DNA of 64,000 nucleotides, taken from NCBI GenBank assembly GCA_963731125.1, contig CAVSVP010000007.1:868001-932000 (forward strand), in the 5' to 3' direction. This DNA comes from CAVSVP01 sp963731125 (lineage in GTDB: Bacteria; Pseudomonadota; Gammaproteobacteria; Competibacterales; Competibacteraceae). The notes below the pieces were generated by a model. That model ran no database searches and was not told the origin of the DNA. It saw only the letters and a list, made by a program, of their open reading frames with translations. This document shows, in pieces, positions 18,025 through 26,807 of the stretch (position 1 is the first letter of the stretch; each line of letters begins with the position of its first letter). A program made the translations under genes and the position numbers.

Positions 18025-18933
18025 CTAGGGGTTTTCGGTTAACCGCTGCCAGGCTTCCCGGTATTTAGCGGCAGTTTTTGCCACAAGTTCGGCCGTTAGT
18101 GCCGGCGCAGGAGGCCGTTTGTCCCACTCTAGTATCTCCAAATAATCGCGCACAAACTGCTTATCAAAACTGGGCGGATGGCTACCGGGGCGATAGCGAT
18201 CCACCGGCCAAAAACGGGAGGAGTCCGGCGTAAGGGCTTCGTCCATAAGCACCAGAGCACCGTCTTCGGTTAGGCCGAACTCAAACTTAGTATCGGCAAT
18301 AATAATACCTCGCGCTAAAGCATATTCGGCGGCCTCCCGGTACAGGCGAATACTAACCTGGCGCACCTGTTCGGCCAGGTTTTGGCCCAAGACTTCCACC
18401 AGGTGAGCAAAGTCTACGTTTTCGTCGTGAGCGCCCGTGGCAGCTTTGGTAGAAGGCGTGAAGATAGGTTCCGGCAACTGGTCAGCCAGGTTTAACTTCG
18501 CCAGTAAACGGATGCCGCAGACAGTGCCATTACGTTGATAGTCTCTCCAGCCCGAACCAATGAGGTAACCGCGTACAATGGCTTCCATCGGCAAGGCCTT
18601 AAGCTTGCGGGCAACGGTGGCGCGATCAGCCACCCGGATGCGCTCTGCGGCGTCAGGCAAAACCTGTTCCAGCGTCTTTTCGGCAAGCTGCACATGGTTA
18701 GGAATGATATGACGGGTGCGTGCGAACCAGAAATTGGATAGGGCCGTGAGGATAGCGCCCTTGCCGGGGATGGCGGTGGGTAAAACGACGTCAAAAGCCG
18801 ATAGACGATCGCTGGCCACGATCAGCAAGTGCTTTTCATCTACGCGGTAAAGATCGCGCACCTTGCCACGGTATAGCAGCGGTAGGCTCCGGATTTCAGA
18901 TTTCGGAGTAAGGTTTGGAGATGGTTGGTTCAT
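18025..18933 (-). CDS. purC: Phosphoribosylaminoimidazole-succinocarboxamide synthase
   Basis: SAICAR synthetase of purine synthesis: ligates aspartate to CAIR with ATP. The 302-residue protein (from the ATG at 18933, MNQPSPN) has LYRGKVRDLYRV for ATP binding, ASDRLSAFDVVLPTAIPGKG, and the C-terminal IIADTKFEFGLTEDGALVLMDEALTPDSSRFW signature. This is the longer, yeast/Gammaproteobacteria-type PurC. An upstream in-frame ATG at 19062 would add 43 residues with no family match and overlap the start region of the divergent gene; I rejected it. Confidence 0.94.
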   Translation of the reverse strand: MNQPSPNLTPKSEIRSLPLLYRGKVRDLYRVDEKHLLIVASDRLSAFDVVLPTAIPGKGAILTALSNFWFARTRHIIPNHVQLAEKTLEQVLPDAAERIRVADRATVARKLKALPMEAIVRGYLIGSGWRDYQRNGTVCGIRLLAKLNLADQLPEPIFTPSTKAATGAHDENVDFAHLVEVLGQNLAEQVRQVSIRLYREAAEYALARGIIIADTKFEFGLTEDGALVLMDEALTPDSSRFWPVDRYRPGSHPPSFDKQFVRDYLEILEWDKRPPAPALTAELVAKTAAKYREAWQRLTENP

Positions 18934-19056
18934 TAAGAAAACACTCTTGGCAACAGCTTGAGGACTGATAAAGTTAGAGTTAGGAAATAATTTGCAGCGG
19001 ATTGGCAGCATTAACAACGTTTTCATGTCATATTCTAATGTATTTGGATTCCCTTC

Positions 19057-19716
19057 ATGCATATTCCCGACGACTTGGTGCCGATTACGCTATTGTTCGC
19101 CGCTCACTTCGTGGGAATCGTGGTGTTAGGCTGGGCCATCTGGAGAGCACCCTGGCGCCAGCTCTGGAATAATCGTTTACTGAACTTGTATTGCGGCGCG
19201 GTAGTCGCTTTGCTATTGCTATGGAGTTTCAATGCCAGTGTACAGCCCGGCCTTGGCTTTCATTTTTTAGGGGTGACGATATTTACTCTTATGTTTGGCT
19301 GGTCTCTGGGCGTCATCGGTACCGGTTTGGCTGCGCTCGGCATGGCGGTAAATGGCAGCGGACTCCCAGCGCTATTCCTTAACATCCTACTGCTGGGAGT
19401 GCTACCGGTGTCGGTCAGCTACGGTATCTATTATTGGGTGCATCGCTATCTGCCACATCATGTGTTTATCTATATTTTTCTGTGCGCCTTCCTAGGTTCC
19501 ATTATCGCTGCGGCCATTACGGTGTTTGCTATCGTTGGTGTGCTGGTTGCCGGCAATGCTTATCCTCTGAACCGTATTGCTTCGGAATACTTACCGTTTT
19601 TACCGCTTTATCTGTTTCCTGAAGGTTTTTTAAATGGCATGCTAGCTACGGTGTTTATCGGTTTGCGTCCGCAATGGCTGAAAACTTTCGATGAGCATTC
19701 TTATTTGCAGCGTTGA
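19057..19716 (+). CDS. CbiM-like energy-coupling-factor permease family membrane protein
   Basis: A very hydrophobic 219-residue inner-membrane protein with about six transmembrane segments (PITLLFAAHFVGIVVLGWAI, GAVVALLLLWSF, FLGVTIFTLMFGWSLGVIGT, ILLLGVLPVSVSYGIYYW, FIYIFLCAFLGSIIAAAITVF, and a last segment at LPLYLFPEGFLNGMLATVFIG). The N-terminal MHIPDDL and the PEGFLNGMLATV motif resemble CbiM/NikM-type and COG3235 permeases. Substrate is unknown, and no CbiQ/CbiO-type partners are adjacent, so a solo role or partner genes elsewhere must be assumed. It is divergent from purC. Confidence 0.7.
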   Translation: MHIPDDLVPITLLFAAHFVGIVVLGWAIWRAPWRQLWNNRLLNLYCGAVVALLLLWSFNASVQPGLGFHFLGVTIFTLMFGWSLGVIGTGLAALGMAVNGSGLPALFLNILLLGVLPVSVSYGIYYWVHRYLPHHVFIYIFLCAFLGSIIAAAITVFAIVGVLVAGNAYPLNRIASEYLPFLPLYLFPEGFLNGMLATVFIGLRPQWLKTFDEHSYLQR

Positions 19717-19870
19717 AGATTCCTATAAGCAGTTTTTTACTAAGCTGTTTCCGTTGCGCGATCTTGCCGTTGCATCAACCTAAGTGAAAAAGGAGGAAAT
19801 AAGGCATTTTGCAACAGCTTAGCGTACGGTTTATAGCGAAACGCGTCATCGTCGCGGTGGAGTAAACAAC

Positions 19871-20695
19871 TTGAGATGGTGGGGAAAATTGCTGGGTAGC
19901 TGCTTGGGTTTTATGTTCGGAGGACCGGTAGGTGCCGTGTTAGGAGTGGTACTAGGACATAATGTTGACCTAGCCGTCCGCTGGTTGGTTACTTCGCGGG
20001 CGGGGCGCGAGAGAAGGGAAGTCATTCCCAGAGCTTTTTTTACCACGACCTTTCAAGTGATGGGGTATTTAGCGAAGGCTGACGGTCACGTGTCGGAGAA
20101 TGAGATTAATGCGGCTCAAGCCGTTATGACTTATCTGCACTTAACGCCAACGCAGAAACAGGCTGCGATTCGTCTGTTTAATGAAGGCAAACAACCGGAT
20201 TTCGTCTTGGAGCTGGCGCTTTACCGGTTTCGAGAGGCATGTCAGGAGCGCGCTGACCTAATCCGCAAATTCATGGAAATTCAATTCAGCGTGCTGTATG
20301 CCGACGGGATACCACACCTCAGAAAACGAGTTATGCTGCTGAATATCGCTAATCGGCTGGGGTTTTCGCGATTGCTATTTGATACCATGGATACTTTTAT
20401 CCGCGGCCGCTTTCGGCACCAGGATACCGGTCGAGGTGCCGGCCAGAAAACGGGTAACCGCCGTGCGACTGCCACCCGTGAGATACCCCTGAGTCAGGCT
20501 TATGCCACGCTTGGACTTACGCACCGAGCCACCAATGATGAGGTTAAGAAGGCTTATCGTCGCCTGCTTAACCGGCATCATCCTGACAAATTAGCAGCCC
20601 AGAATTTATCCGCCGAGGCGCTGGCTCAGACTACCGACAAAACTCGTGAGGTCAAAGCGGCTTATGAGCGGATCAAGATAGCACGGGGTTTATAG
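19871..20695 (+). CDS. djlA: DjlA-like co-chaperone with TerB-like and J domains
   Basis: A 274-residue membrane-anchored DnaK co-chaperone. Residues ~1-30 form a glycine-rich hydrophobic anchor (LLGSCLGFMFGGPVGAVLGV), like the dimerising transmembrane segment of DjlA. Residues ~55-175 form a TerB-like helical domain (FFTTTFQVMGYLAKADGHVS, then ENEINAAQ). Residues ~205-272 form the C-terminal J domain with the HPD motif intact in RLLNRHHPDKLAA. The start is TTG at 19871, preceded by GGTGGAG about 8 nt upstream; no in-frame ATG or GTG gives the anchor. It appears monocistronic. Confidence 0.88.
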   Translation: MRWWGKLLGSCLGFMFGGPVGAVLGVVLGHNVDLAVRWLVTSRAGRERREVIPRAFFTTTFQVMGYLAKADGHVSENEINAAQAVMTYLHLTPTQKQAAIRLFNEGKQPDFVLELALYRFREACQERADLIRKFMEIQFSVLYADGIPHLRKRVMLLNIANRLGFSRLLFDTMDTFIRGRFRHQDTGRGAGQKTGNRRATATREIPLSQAYATLGLTHRATNDEVKKAYRRLLNRHHPDKLAAQNLSAEALAQTTDKTREVKAAYERIKIARGL

Positions 20696-20749
20696 ACAAT
20701 TTTTGCGATTACGTCTTTGCCGATGCCTCGCATTTCCTCCACCCGCGTT

Positions 20750-21517
20750 TTAGGCATGGCCGCAATGAGTATGGCTAGCATGGGACAGTCCCGCAAGCTC
20801 GCGCAGTTGTTCTAACCGTTTTAAGCGGATATGTTTATGCTGCACCTCGATCAGACCTTGTTGTTGAAAACGAGTAAAAAGTCGACTGACAGTTTCCACG
20901 GCTAACCCGAGGTAGTTGCCAATATCATTGCGGGACATACTCAACTGGAACTCCAGGGGAGAAAAGCCACGCTGCTGAAACCGCGTGGATAGACTTAGCA
21001 ACAGAGAAGCTAGCCGCTCCTCGGCGGTTTTTTTACCTAACAAAGTAAGCAATTCTTCATCGGCCTGAATTTCTCGGCTCATAATACGCAGCAGCTGCCG
21101 GCCTAAACTGGGTACACAGGCGGCAAGTTCCTCCAAACGGTTAAAGGGAACATCGCAGATACTGGTCGTTTCCAGTGTTTTGGCGCCGCAGTAATGCTGA
21201 GCGGAGTTGATGGCATCCAGCCCAATAATTTCACCGGGAAGGTGAAAGCCGGTAATTTGCTCGTTACCGTCTTCTGTAATGGTGTAAGTTTTCACGGAGC
21301 CGCAACGAATGGCGTAGAGCGCATGGAACTCATCGCCTAAGCGAAAAATGTGTTGGCCGCGCGCCAGTGGACGGCGGCGCTTTACAATGCCTTCCAGGCG
21401 TTCGATATCGTCGGCGCTGATGCCTACCGGCAGACACAACTGGTGAAGGTTACAACCACTACACGCTTGTTTGATCGAGGTGATGTCGATGACTTTGTGA
21501 CGATGGGAATCGGTCAT
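20750..21517 (-). CDS. fnr: FNR-type oxygen-responsive transcription regulator
   Basis: A Crp-family regulator of 255 residues. All four cysteines for the oxygen-labile [4Fe-4S] cluster are present: C19, C22 and C28 in ACSGCNLHQLC, and C110 in QHYCGAKTLE. A cyclic-nucleotide-like beta barrel follows, then a dimer helix, then a helix-turn-helix MSRNDIGNYLGLAVETVSRL that is almost identical in its recognition helix (VETVSR) to E. coli FNR, predicting a TTGAT-N4-ATCAA site. It would switch gene expression on loss of oxygen. It stands alone, with a 529-bp gene-free region upstream. Confidence 0.94.
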   Translation of the reverse strand: MTDSHRHKVIDITSIKQACSGCNLHQLCLPVGISADDIERLEGIVKRRRPLARGQHIFRLGDEFHALYAIRCGSVKTYTITEDGNEQITGFHLPGEIIGLDAINSAQHYCGAKTLETTSICDVPFNRLEELAACVPSLGRQLLRIMSREIQADEELLTLLGKKTAEERLASLLLSLSTRFQQRGFSPLEFQLSMSRNDIGNYLGLAVETVSRLFTRFQQQGLIEVQHKHIRLKRLEQLRELAGLSHASHTHCGHA

Positions 21518-22046
21518 TGTTGGGTTCCGCAGTGCTAGGCTGAATTGTTTCTCGACCTTACGACGGGGCTTTCAGCCCCTTGTGGCGGGACTCAAGGATA
21601 AGCCGTAAGGCGTGTTATATTTCTGGTTGCTGGGATAAGACCCTAGCAAGGGTAACCTTCCGTGAAGTTCCGGTGGCTTCCGCGGGAAGCCGGCTTCCTG
21701 GGAAGCCTCCTCTACAATTGGTGGCTTAGCTATATTGGTGGCTTAAAATAGACGAATTTATATTCCAGCAGATTCATTAACCTTTAGCAACGCATGGCAC
21801 ATTGATGTTGCCATTCAACATTTTAGACTTTTTGCGAACAAAAGGGTTGCAAGACCAACGATAAACATAAGGAGCAGGCGCATGGTATAGCGGCAAAACC
21901 CACAGTCCACGGTACTACGAATCTTTATTAATAATAGCTATTCGCTACCATATCCTCTAACCTTCATCCGCTGCGTATATCTCCTTGCACTCCTGTGCGC
22001 TTGCGGTAAGCTTCGCTTTTTTCCTGGCAGTAGAGGCGCCACCCGA
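21518..22046. other. 529-bp gene-free region between divergent fnr and coaBC
   Basis: No convincing gene, tRNA or known RNA is visible. It holds a small GC-rich hairpin (GGGGCT-ttc-AGCCCC, 21565-21579) in the fnr leader. It also holds a stretch of overlapping short inverted repeats around 21676-21706 (GGCTTCC/GGAAGCC) and a 12-bp direct repeat ATTGGTGGCTTA at 21717-21728 and 21734-21745. The last 150 bp before coaBC are AT-rich and probably contain its promoter. Confidence 0.5.
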
Positions 22047-23252
22047 ATGCAACCTTTGGCCAATACTCGCATTTTGCTCGGCGTTACCGGCGGTATTGCC
22101 GCCTATAAGAGCGCCGAGCTGACCCGCCGTCTTGTCGAAATCGGTGCTGAAGTGCAGGTGGTGATGACCCCTGCCGCCACCGCATTTATTACGCCGCTCA
22201 CCTTCCAGGCCGTCTCCGGCAGGTCCGTTCGCCTGGAACTGCTGGATCCTAACGCTGAGGCCGGTATGGGCCATATTGAACTGGCTCGGTGGGCGGATCT
22301 TATCTTGATCGCGCCGGCCAGTGCTGATTTTATTGCCCGTCTTGCCCACGGTTTGGCCAACGATCTGCTTAGTACCCTGTGCCTAGCCAGCGATAAACCC
22401 ATTGCCGTGGCTCCGGCCATGAACCGCTTGATGTGGCAAAATACAGCCACTCAGGACAACTGTAAGATACTCGAACACCGCGGTATCAGGCTGTGGGGGC
22501 CGGGGAGCGGTGAACAGGCGTGCGGTGAAGTCGGTGAGGGACGGATGCTGGAACCGCTGCAGCTGCGGGATGAGGTTATCGACTGTTTTGCCGGGACCGG
22601 CTCGCTGCAAGGCATCAACGTGCTGATCACCGCCGGACCGACTCGGGAAGACATCGATCCCGTGCGCTTTATCAGCAACCGCAGCACCGGCAGGATGGGC
22701 TTCGCTGTGGCCGCGGCCGCCGCTCAGGCAGGCGCCCACGTCACTCTGGTCAGTGGTCCGGTAGCGCTAGAGACGTCTGCTAAGGTAGCGCGTATCGACG
22801 TGGAAAGCGCCTTACAGATGTATGATACCGTTATGGCACGGGTGGCTAGAGCACATATTTTTATCGCCACCGCCGCCGTAGCCGATTATCGCGCCGCTTC
22901 CCGCGCCGCCCAAAAGATTAAAAAAACCCGGGAGAATCTGACCATTGCCCTGGAGCGCAATCCCGATATTCTGGCCGCCGTGGCCGCTCTTGATTCAGGT
23001 CCCTTCACGGTGGGTTTTGCCGCTGAAACTCAGCAGGTGCTGGAATATGCCGAAGAGAAACGCCGCCGCAAAGGGCTAGCCATGATCGCCGCCAATCAGG
23101 TGGGCATTCCGGGAAGCGGTTTCGAAAGCGCCCAAAACGCCTTACATGTTCTCTGGGAAGGCGGTGAGAAGGCTCTGCCGCTTACCGATAAGGCTCAGTT
23201 GGGACGCGATTTGGTGGCACTGATTGCGGAGTGTTATCATGCACAACATTGA
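22047..23252 (+). CDS. coaBC: Bifunctional phosphopantothenoylcysteine decarboxylase / phosphopantothenate-cysteine ligase
   Basis: Two consecutive steps of coenzyme A synthesis in one cytoplasmic protein of 401 residues. The N-terminal flavin-dependent decarboxylase (CoaC) shows LLGVTGGIAAYKSAELTRRL, the catalytic histidine in GHIELARWAD, the PAMN motif (VAPAMNRLMW) and the substrate-flap cysteine in GEQACGEVGEGRM. The C-terminal ligase (CoaB, from about residue 190) shows ITAGPTREDIDPVRFISNRS, TAAVADYRA and the KIKKTRENLTIAL dimer/CTP loop. Its end overlaps dut by 14 nt, starting a coaBC-dut-argB operon, an order known in gammaproteobacteria. Confidence 0.95.
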   Translation: MQPLANTRILLGVTGGIAAYKSAELTRRLVEIGAEVQVVMTPAATAFITPLTFQAVSGRSVRLELLDPNAEAGMGHIELARWADLILIAPASADFIARLAHGLANDLLSTLCLASDKPIAVAPAMNRLMWQNTATQDNCKILEHRGIRLWGPGSGEQACGEVGEGRMLEPLQLRDEVIDCFAGTGSLQGINVLITAGPTREDIDPVRFISNRSTGRMGFAVAAAAAQAGAHVTLVSGPVALETSAKVARIDVESALQMYDTVMARVARAHIFIATAAVADYRAASRAAQKIKKTRENLTIALERNPDILAAVAALDSGPFTVGFAAETQQVLEYAEEKRRRKGLAMIAANQVGIPGSGFESAQNALHVLWEGGEKALPLTDKAQLGRDLVALIAECYHAQH

Positions 23253-23694
23253 GCTGAAAATTCTCGATGCCCGAATCGGTCAGGACATTCCATTGCCGGA
23301 TTACGCCACCGAAGGTGCCGCGGGGATGGATTTACGGGCTTGCCTGAAAGAACCGCTGACGGTGCACCCCGGCGATACTCATTTAATTCCCACCGGGATC
23401 GCGATGCATATCGGTGACCCCGCCCTCGCCGCTGTCGTGCTGCCTCGCTCGGGTTTGGGTCATAAGCACGGTATTGTCCTGGGCAATCTGGTTGGCTTGA
23501 TTGACAGCGACTATCAGGGGGAGCTGCTGGTATCCTGCTGGAATCGGGGCAATACGCCGTTTACCATCGAAGTCGGTGAGCGGATTGCCCAGTTGGTGAT
23601 TGTTCCGGTGGTGCGGGCGCATTTTGCCATCGTGCCGGAATTTACTCCAAGCCGCCGGGGAACCGGTGGATTTGGCCACTCTGGAAGACACTGA
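23239..23694 (+). CDS. dut: dUTP diphosphatase
   Basis: Homotrimeric dUTPase: dUTP to dUMP and pyrophosphate, keeping uracil out of DNA. In the 151 residues all five motifs are present: AAGMDLRA (1), PRSGLGHKHGI (2), GLIDSDYQGEL with the catalytic Asp (3), GERIAQLVIVPV (4) and the C-terminal P-loop-like RGTGGFGHSG (5). I chose ATG 23239 (MHNIELKILD) because family members start there; the upstream ATG lies deeper in coaBC. The stop shares one base with the argB start (TGATG). Confidence 0.95.
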   Translation: MHNIELKILDARIGQDIPLPDYATEGAAGMDLRACLKEPLTVHPGDTHLIPTGIAMHIGDPALAAVVLPRSGLGHKHGIVLGNLVGLIDSDYQGELLVSCWNRGNTPFTIEVGERIAQLVIVPVVRAHFAIVPEFTPSRRGTGGFGHSGRH

Positions 23695-24587
23695 TGACAC
23701 TCGATGCCAAAGCCGCCATGAACGTGGCCCATGTTCTTACCGAGTCCTTGCCTTATATCCGCCGCTTCGCCAGCAAGACCATTGTGATTAAATACGGCGG
23801 TAACGCCATGGAAAATGAGGAACTAAAAAACGGTTTTGCCCGGGACATCGTCCTTATGAAGCTCGTCGGCATAAACCCGGTGGTGGTACATGGCGGCGGG
23901 CCGCAGATCGGCAATCTGCTCAAGCGCATCGGCAAAGAAAGCCGGTTCGTTGATGGTATGCGCGTCACGGACAGTGAAACCATGGATGTGGTGGAAATGG
24001 TGCTGGGGGGCCTGGTCAATAAGGAAATCGTTAATAATATCAACCGCCACGGCGGCTGCGCCGTGGGTTTGACAGGCAAGGACGGCGACCTGATCCGGGC
24101 GCGAAAGTTAAACATTACGCGTAAGACACCGGAACTGGAAGCGCCGGAAATCATCGACATGGGCCATGTGGGCGAGGTGGCCAGTATCGACACCGCCGTG
24201 GTGGAAATGCTGACTCATGGTAACTTTATTCCTGTTATCGCGCCTATCGGGGTGGGGGAGGACGGCTTTGCCTATAACATTAATGCCGATTTGGTGGCGG
24301 GCAAGATGGCCGAAGTGCTGCACGCGGAAAAACTGATGCTGCTTACTAATACCATCGGCCTTCTGGACAAGAACGGCAAGCTGCTTACCGGTTTGTCCGC
24401 CCGGCAGGTACAGGAGTTAATTGCCGATGGCACGATTTACGGCGGTATGTTGCCCAAGATTGATTGTGCCTTGGGTGCCGTCAAGAGCGGCGTCAGGGCG
24501 GCTCATATCATCGACGGTCGGTTGGAGCATGCGGTGCTGGTGGAGCTCTTTACCGATGAGGGAATTGGAACGTTGATTCGGGGATAA
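23694..24587 (+). CDS. argB: Acetylglutamate kinase
   Basis: Second step of arginine synthesis: phosphorylates N-acetyl-L-glutamate. The 297 residues show KTIVIKYGGNAM (nucleotide-binding Lys), PVVVHGGGPQIGNLLK (substrate), NKEIVNNINRHGG and the ATP-binding GGMLPKIDCALGAVKSG end. The N-terminal helix (MNVAHVLTESLPYIRRFASK) is of the long type found in arginine-inhibited hexameric enzymes, so feedback control is likely. Last gene of the coaBC-dut-argB unit; a strong stem-loop follows 18 nt downstream. Confidence 0.95.
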   Translation: MTLDAKAAMNVAHVLTESLPYIRRFASKTIVIKYGGNAMENEELKNGFARDIVLMKLVGINPVVVHGGGPQIGNLLKRIGKESRFVDGMRVTDSETMDVVEMVLGGLVNKEIVNNINRHGGCAVGLTGKDGDLIRARKLNITRKTPELEAPEIIDMGHVGEVASIDTAVVEMLTHGNFIPVIAPIGVGEDGFAYNINADLVAGKMAEVLHAEKLMLLTNTIGLLDKNGKLLTGLSARQVQELIADGTIYGGMLPKIDCALGAVKSGVRAAHIIDGRLEHAVLVELFTDEGIGTLIRG

Positions 24588-24599
24588 ACCTGCAGGAAT

Positions 24600-24632
24600 A
24601 AAAAAGCCCCAGCCGGAGCTGGGGCGTTGTTT
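24600..24632. terminator. Bidirectional rho-independent terminator
   Basis: A perfect 8-bp stem GCCCCAGC (24606-24613) and GCTGGGGC (24618-24625) with a CGGA loop. An A-run precedes it (AATAAAAAA) and a T-rich tail follows (GTTGTTT). It can end argB transcripts on the plus strand and, with the A-run read as U's, transcripts of the DUF4397 gene arriving on the minus strand. Confidence 0.88.
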
Positions 24633-24652
24633 AAAGAGAAGGCGATTTGCGC

Positions 24653-25807
24653 TTATTCAGAAGACTCAAAAATCGTGCACTCTTCCGCCAATGGCGTTAA
24701 CCGTTGCAGTTCCAGGGTGCCTCCTTCGTCGATGACATTATCGTCCATAATATCAAATTCGACAGTGGCCGCATCGGGAGAAGTGAAGGTCACGTCAGCG
24801 GTACCGACAGGCTCTGTCGTAACTTCTTCATTGGGATCATTAAAGGCGCCGCCCGTGCTTCGGAAGAGCGTTGTCGTGGCTGTCGTGCCATTACCGATAA
24901 ACGGGCCATCCAATGTATACCATACCCGCTCTGCGCCATCTTCAGAGAACGTGTACCAGTAACCTACCAGACGGCTTTCGGAAGGAAGTACCTCAAAATT
25001 AAGTCCTTGACCGTTGGTGTCTGGATTAAACCAAGAACCCGTAAAGCAGGTGTCGGTTGGTACAGGCGTCTCGGGAAGTACTCCACTCGGGGTGGCAGCG
25101 GGATCGCTGGGTAATGCAAATACACGCAGGGGTTGATTTTCACCGTCGCCGATGACAAAGAGCGTGGCGATGTAGCCGGCTTCGACATCGAAAGGTGCAG
25201 GATCGATTAGGACAGAGGAACCGTCTGGATTCGTAACGTCAAGATCTATAGTACCTGGACGTGTCCTTCCAAAATCAGATACTTGTTCATAAAGAAAGTC
25301 ATCAAGTACCACTTGCCTTTCATCACGGATGTCGACCGCAGTGTCGTTGATATCAGCCGCAAAAGGTGCAACATGAGCCGCTCGCAGCCTGATAAAACCT
25401 TCTTCAGGCGCTCTATTGTTATCCTCCAGCAGTAGCAAGGCAAAGGGTTGCGTACTGCCATTACCAATGGCTGCTGCAGTATAGTCAGTCCTGCCAGCCA
25501 ATACCACATCACCCGATAGGGCAGGGTCGCTTGCGCCAGTAGGTGTCACGGTAACCGTATAGGTGCCAGCTGGAACGGGGGCATAAGCCGTAAAGTCTTC
25601 ATATAAAACGTTTTCAACCGTTAAGGCGACATCTGTGCTGCCCTGCGGTGTGAGTGTAATCGTGACGGAAGTGGCAGCCTCATCGGCAGCAAAAGGTGCA
25701 AAATGGGCTAACCGGATATTAGCGATTTCTTCTTGCTGAGCTTGAACTGTCAAGCCTGCCAGCAAGGCTAATGTGCCTAGGACACAACTTAACCATCTTG
25801 TCTTCAT
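24653..25807 (-). CDS. Secreted protein with two DUF4397 domains
   Basis: An exported 384-residue protein with a clear signal peptide (MKTRWLSCVLGTLALLAGLT ending VQAQQ). Two DUF4397 repeats follow: ANIRLAHFAPFAADEAATSV at about residues 28-130 and IRLRAAHVAPFAADINDTAV at about 136-235. A separate C-terminal module (about 250-375) carries CFTGSWFNPDTNGQGLNFEV, then GYWYTF and VWYTLDGPF, a beta-rich pattern seen in secreted proteins of xanthomonads and relatives. It is acidic and has almost no cysteine beyond a probable pair (CFTGSW and EECTIF) that may close the last module. DUF4397 proteins are extracellular and of unknown function. It is divergent from parA and codon use looks like the neighbours'. 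Confidence 0.8.
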   Translation of the reverse strand: MKTRWLSCVLGTLALLAGLTVQAQQEEIANIRLAHFAPFAADEAATSVTITLTPQGSTDVALTVENVLYEDFTAYAPVPAGTYTVTVTPTGASDPALSGDVVLAGRTDYTAAAIGNGSTQPFALLLLEDNNRAPEEGFIRLRAAHVAPFAADINDTAVDIRDERQVVLDDFLYEQVSDFGRTRPGTIDLDVTNPDGSSVLIDPAPFDVEAGYIATLFVIGDGENQPLRVFALPSDPAATPSGVLPETPVPTDTCFTGSWFNPDTNGQGLNFEVLPSESRLVGYWYTFSEDGAERVWYTLDGPFIGNGTTATTTLFRSTGGAFNDPNEEVTTEPVGTADVTFTSPDAATVEFDIMDDNVIDEGGTLELQRLTPLAEECTIFESSE

Positions 25808-26024
25808 TGTTAACTTTCCCCTCTTTCAAGGCAATTTAAAAACTCATGAACTACAGCCGTGCAATTTTAAAACAAAATGTTTAAAAAGCATACAACTGTT
25901 GCAAAGCCAACACAAGGCAGTCTTATGATAAATCAATATCTTTTCAATGGGAAAGAAATTCTTGGGAAAAAGCAAATACCCTTGGTTACACTTCCTGCAA
26001 ACCATCACATAGGAGTGAGATGTC

Positions 26025-26807
26025 ATGCGGCGAGTCGTATTCAATCAAAAAGGGGGAGTAGGCAAATCCACCATTGCCTGTAATCTGGCCGCAGTCAGTG
26101 CGGCCAGGGGAATACCTACGCTTCTGGTGGATCTGGATCCACAAGCCAATTCTACCCGCTATTTATTAGGTCAAACGGCGGACGCACTAGAGCAGACGCT
26201 GGCGGATTTTTTTGATGAAACGCTGTCCTTTCGCTTGTTCTCCACCAAACCGGCAAGCTTTGTGCATCCTACTCCCTTTGCCAATCTCGCCTTGCTGCCG
26301 GCGCATCCGCGGATGGATGAATTACAGAGCAAACTGGAGTCCCGCTATAAAATGTATAAACTGCGGGAAGCGCTGGATACCCTTCGAGACTTTACGGCTA
26401 TTTATATCGATACGCCGCCGGCTCTTAATTTTTACACCCGTTCGGCCCTGATTGCCGCGGAAACATGCCTGATTCCCTTCGATTGCGATGCGTTTTCCCG
26501 GCGTGCGATATACAACCTGCTGGAGAGTGTTCAGGAGATCCAAGCTGACCATAATCCGAAGCTCATTGTGGAAGGTATCGTAGTAAACCAGTTTCAAGCC
26601 AGAGCCAAGTTGCCGCGGAAGCTGGTAGAGGAACTGGAAGCCGAGGGGTTGCCGGTACTGAAGCCCTTTTTGTCTCTTTCTATCAAAATTCGCGAATCCC
26701 ATGAAGTTGCCCGGCCGCTGATCAACCTGGACCCTCAACATAAACTCAGTCGGGAGTTCGAAGCCTTATATGAAGCGCTGAAGACTAAGGAAGTATTACG
26801 AAAATGA
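26025..26807 (+). CDS. ParA-family ATPase, orphan (no ParB)
   Basis: A 260-residue Walker-type ATPase. The deviant Walker A is NQKGGVGKSTIACNLA at residues 7-22, with the signature lysine of ParA/MinD proteins; the A' motif is LLVDLDPQANST; the Walker B-like strand is AIYIDTPPALN. The start ATG follows a good AGGAGTGAG ribosome-binding site. The usual partner ParB and a parS cluster are absent, so it is more likely a cargo-positioning or regulatory ParA (as for chemoreceptor arrays or polar proteins) than a chromosome partition gene. It ends tail-to-tail with the glycosyltransferase, overlapping by 12 nt. Confidence 0.85.
   Translation: MRRVVFNQKGGVGKSTIACNLAAVSAARGIPTLLVDLDPQANSTRYLLGQTADALEQTLADFFDETLSFRLFSTKPASFVHPTPFANLALLPAHPRMDELQSKLESRYKMYKLREALDTLRDFTAIYIDTPPALNFYTRSALIAAETCLIPFDCDAFSRRAIYNLLESVQEIQADHNPKLIVEGIVVNQFQARAKLPRKLVEELEAEGLPVLKPFLSLSIKIRESHEVARPLINLDPQHKLSREFEALYEALKTKEVLRK

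Noticed and set aside
18934..19062. Extended N-terminus of PurC
   Set aside because: The extra 43 residues are not in the family and would overlap the divergent gene's start.
21841..21920. tRNA-like stretch before coaBC (GGCGCATGGTATAGCGGCAAAA)
   Set aside because: The start loosely resembles a tRNA D-arm, but no anticodon stem or T-arm follows.
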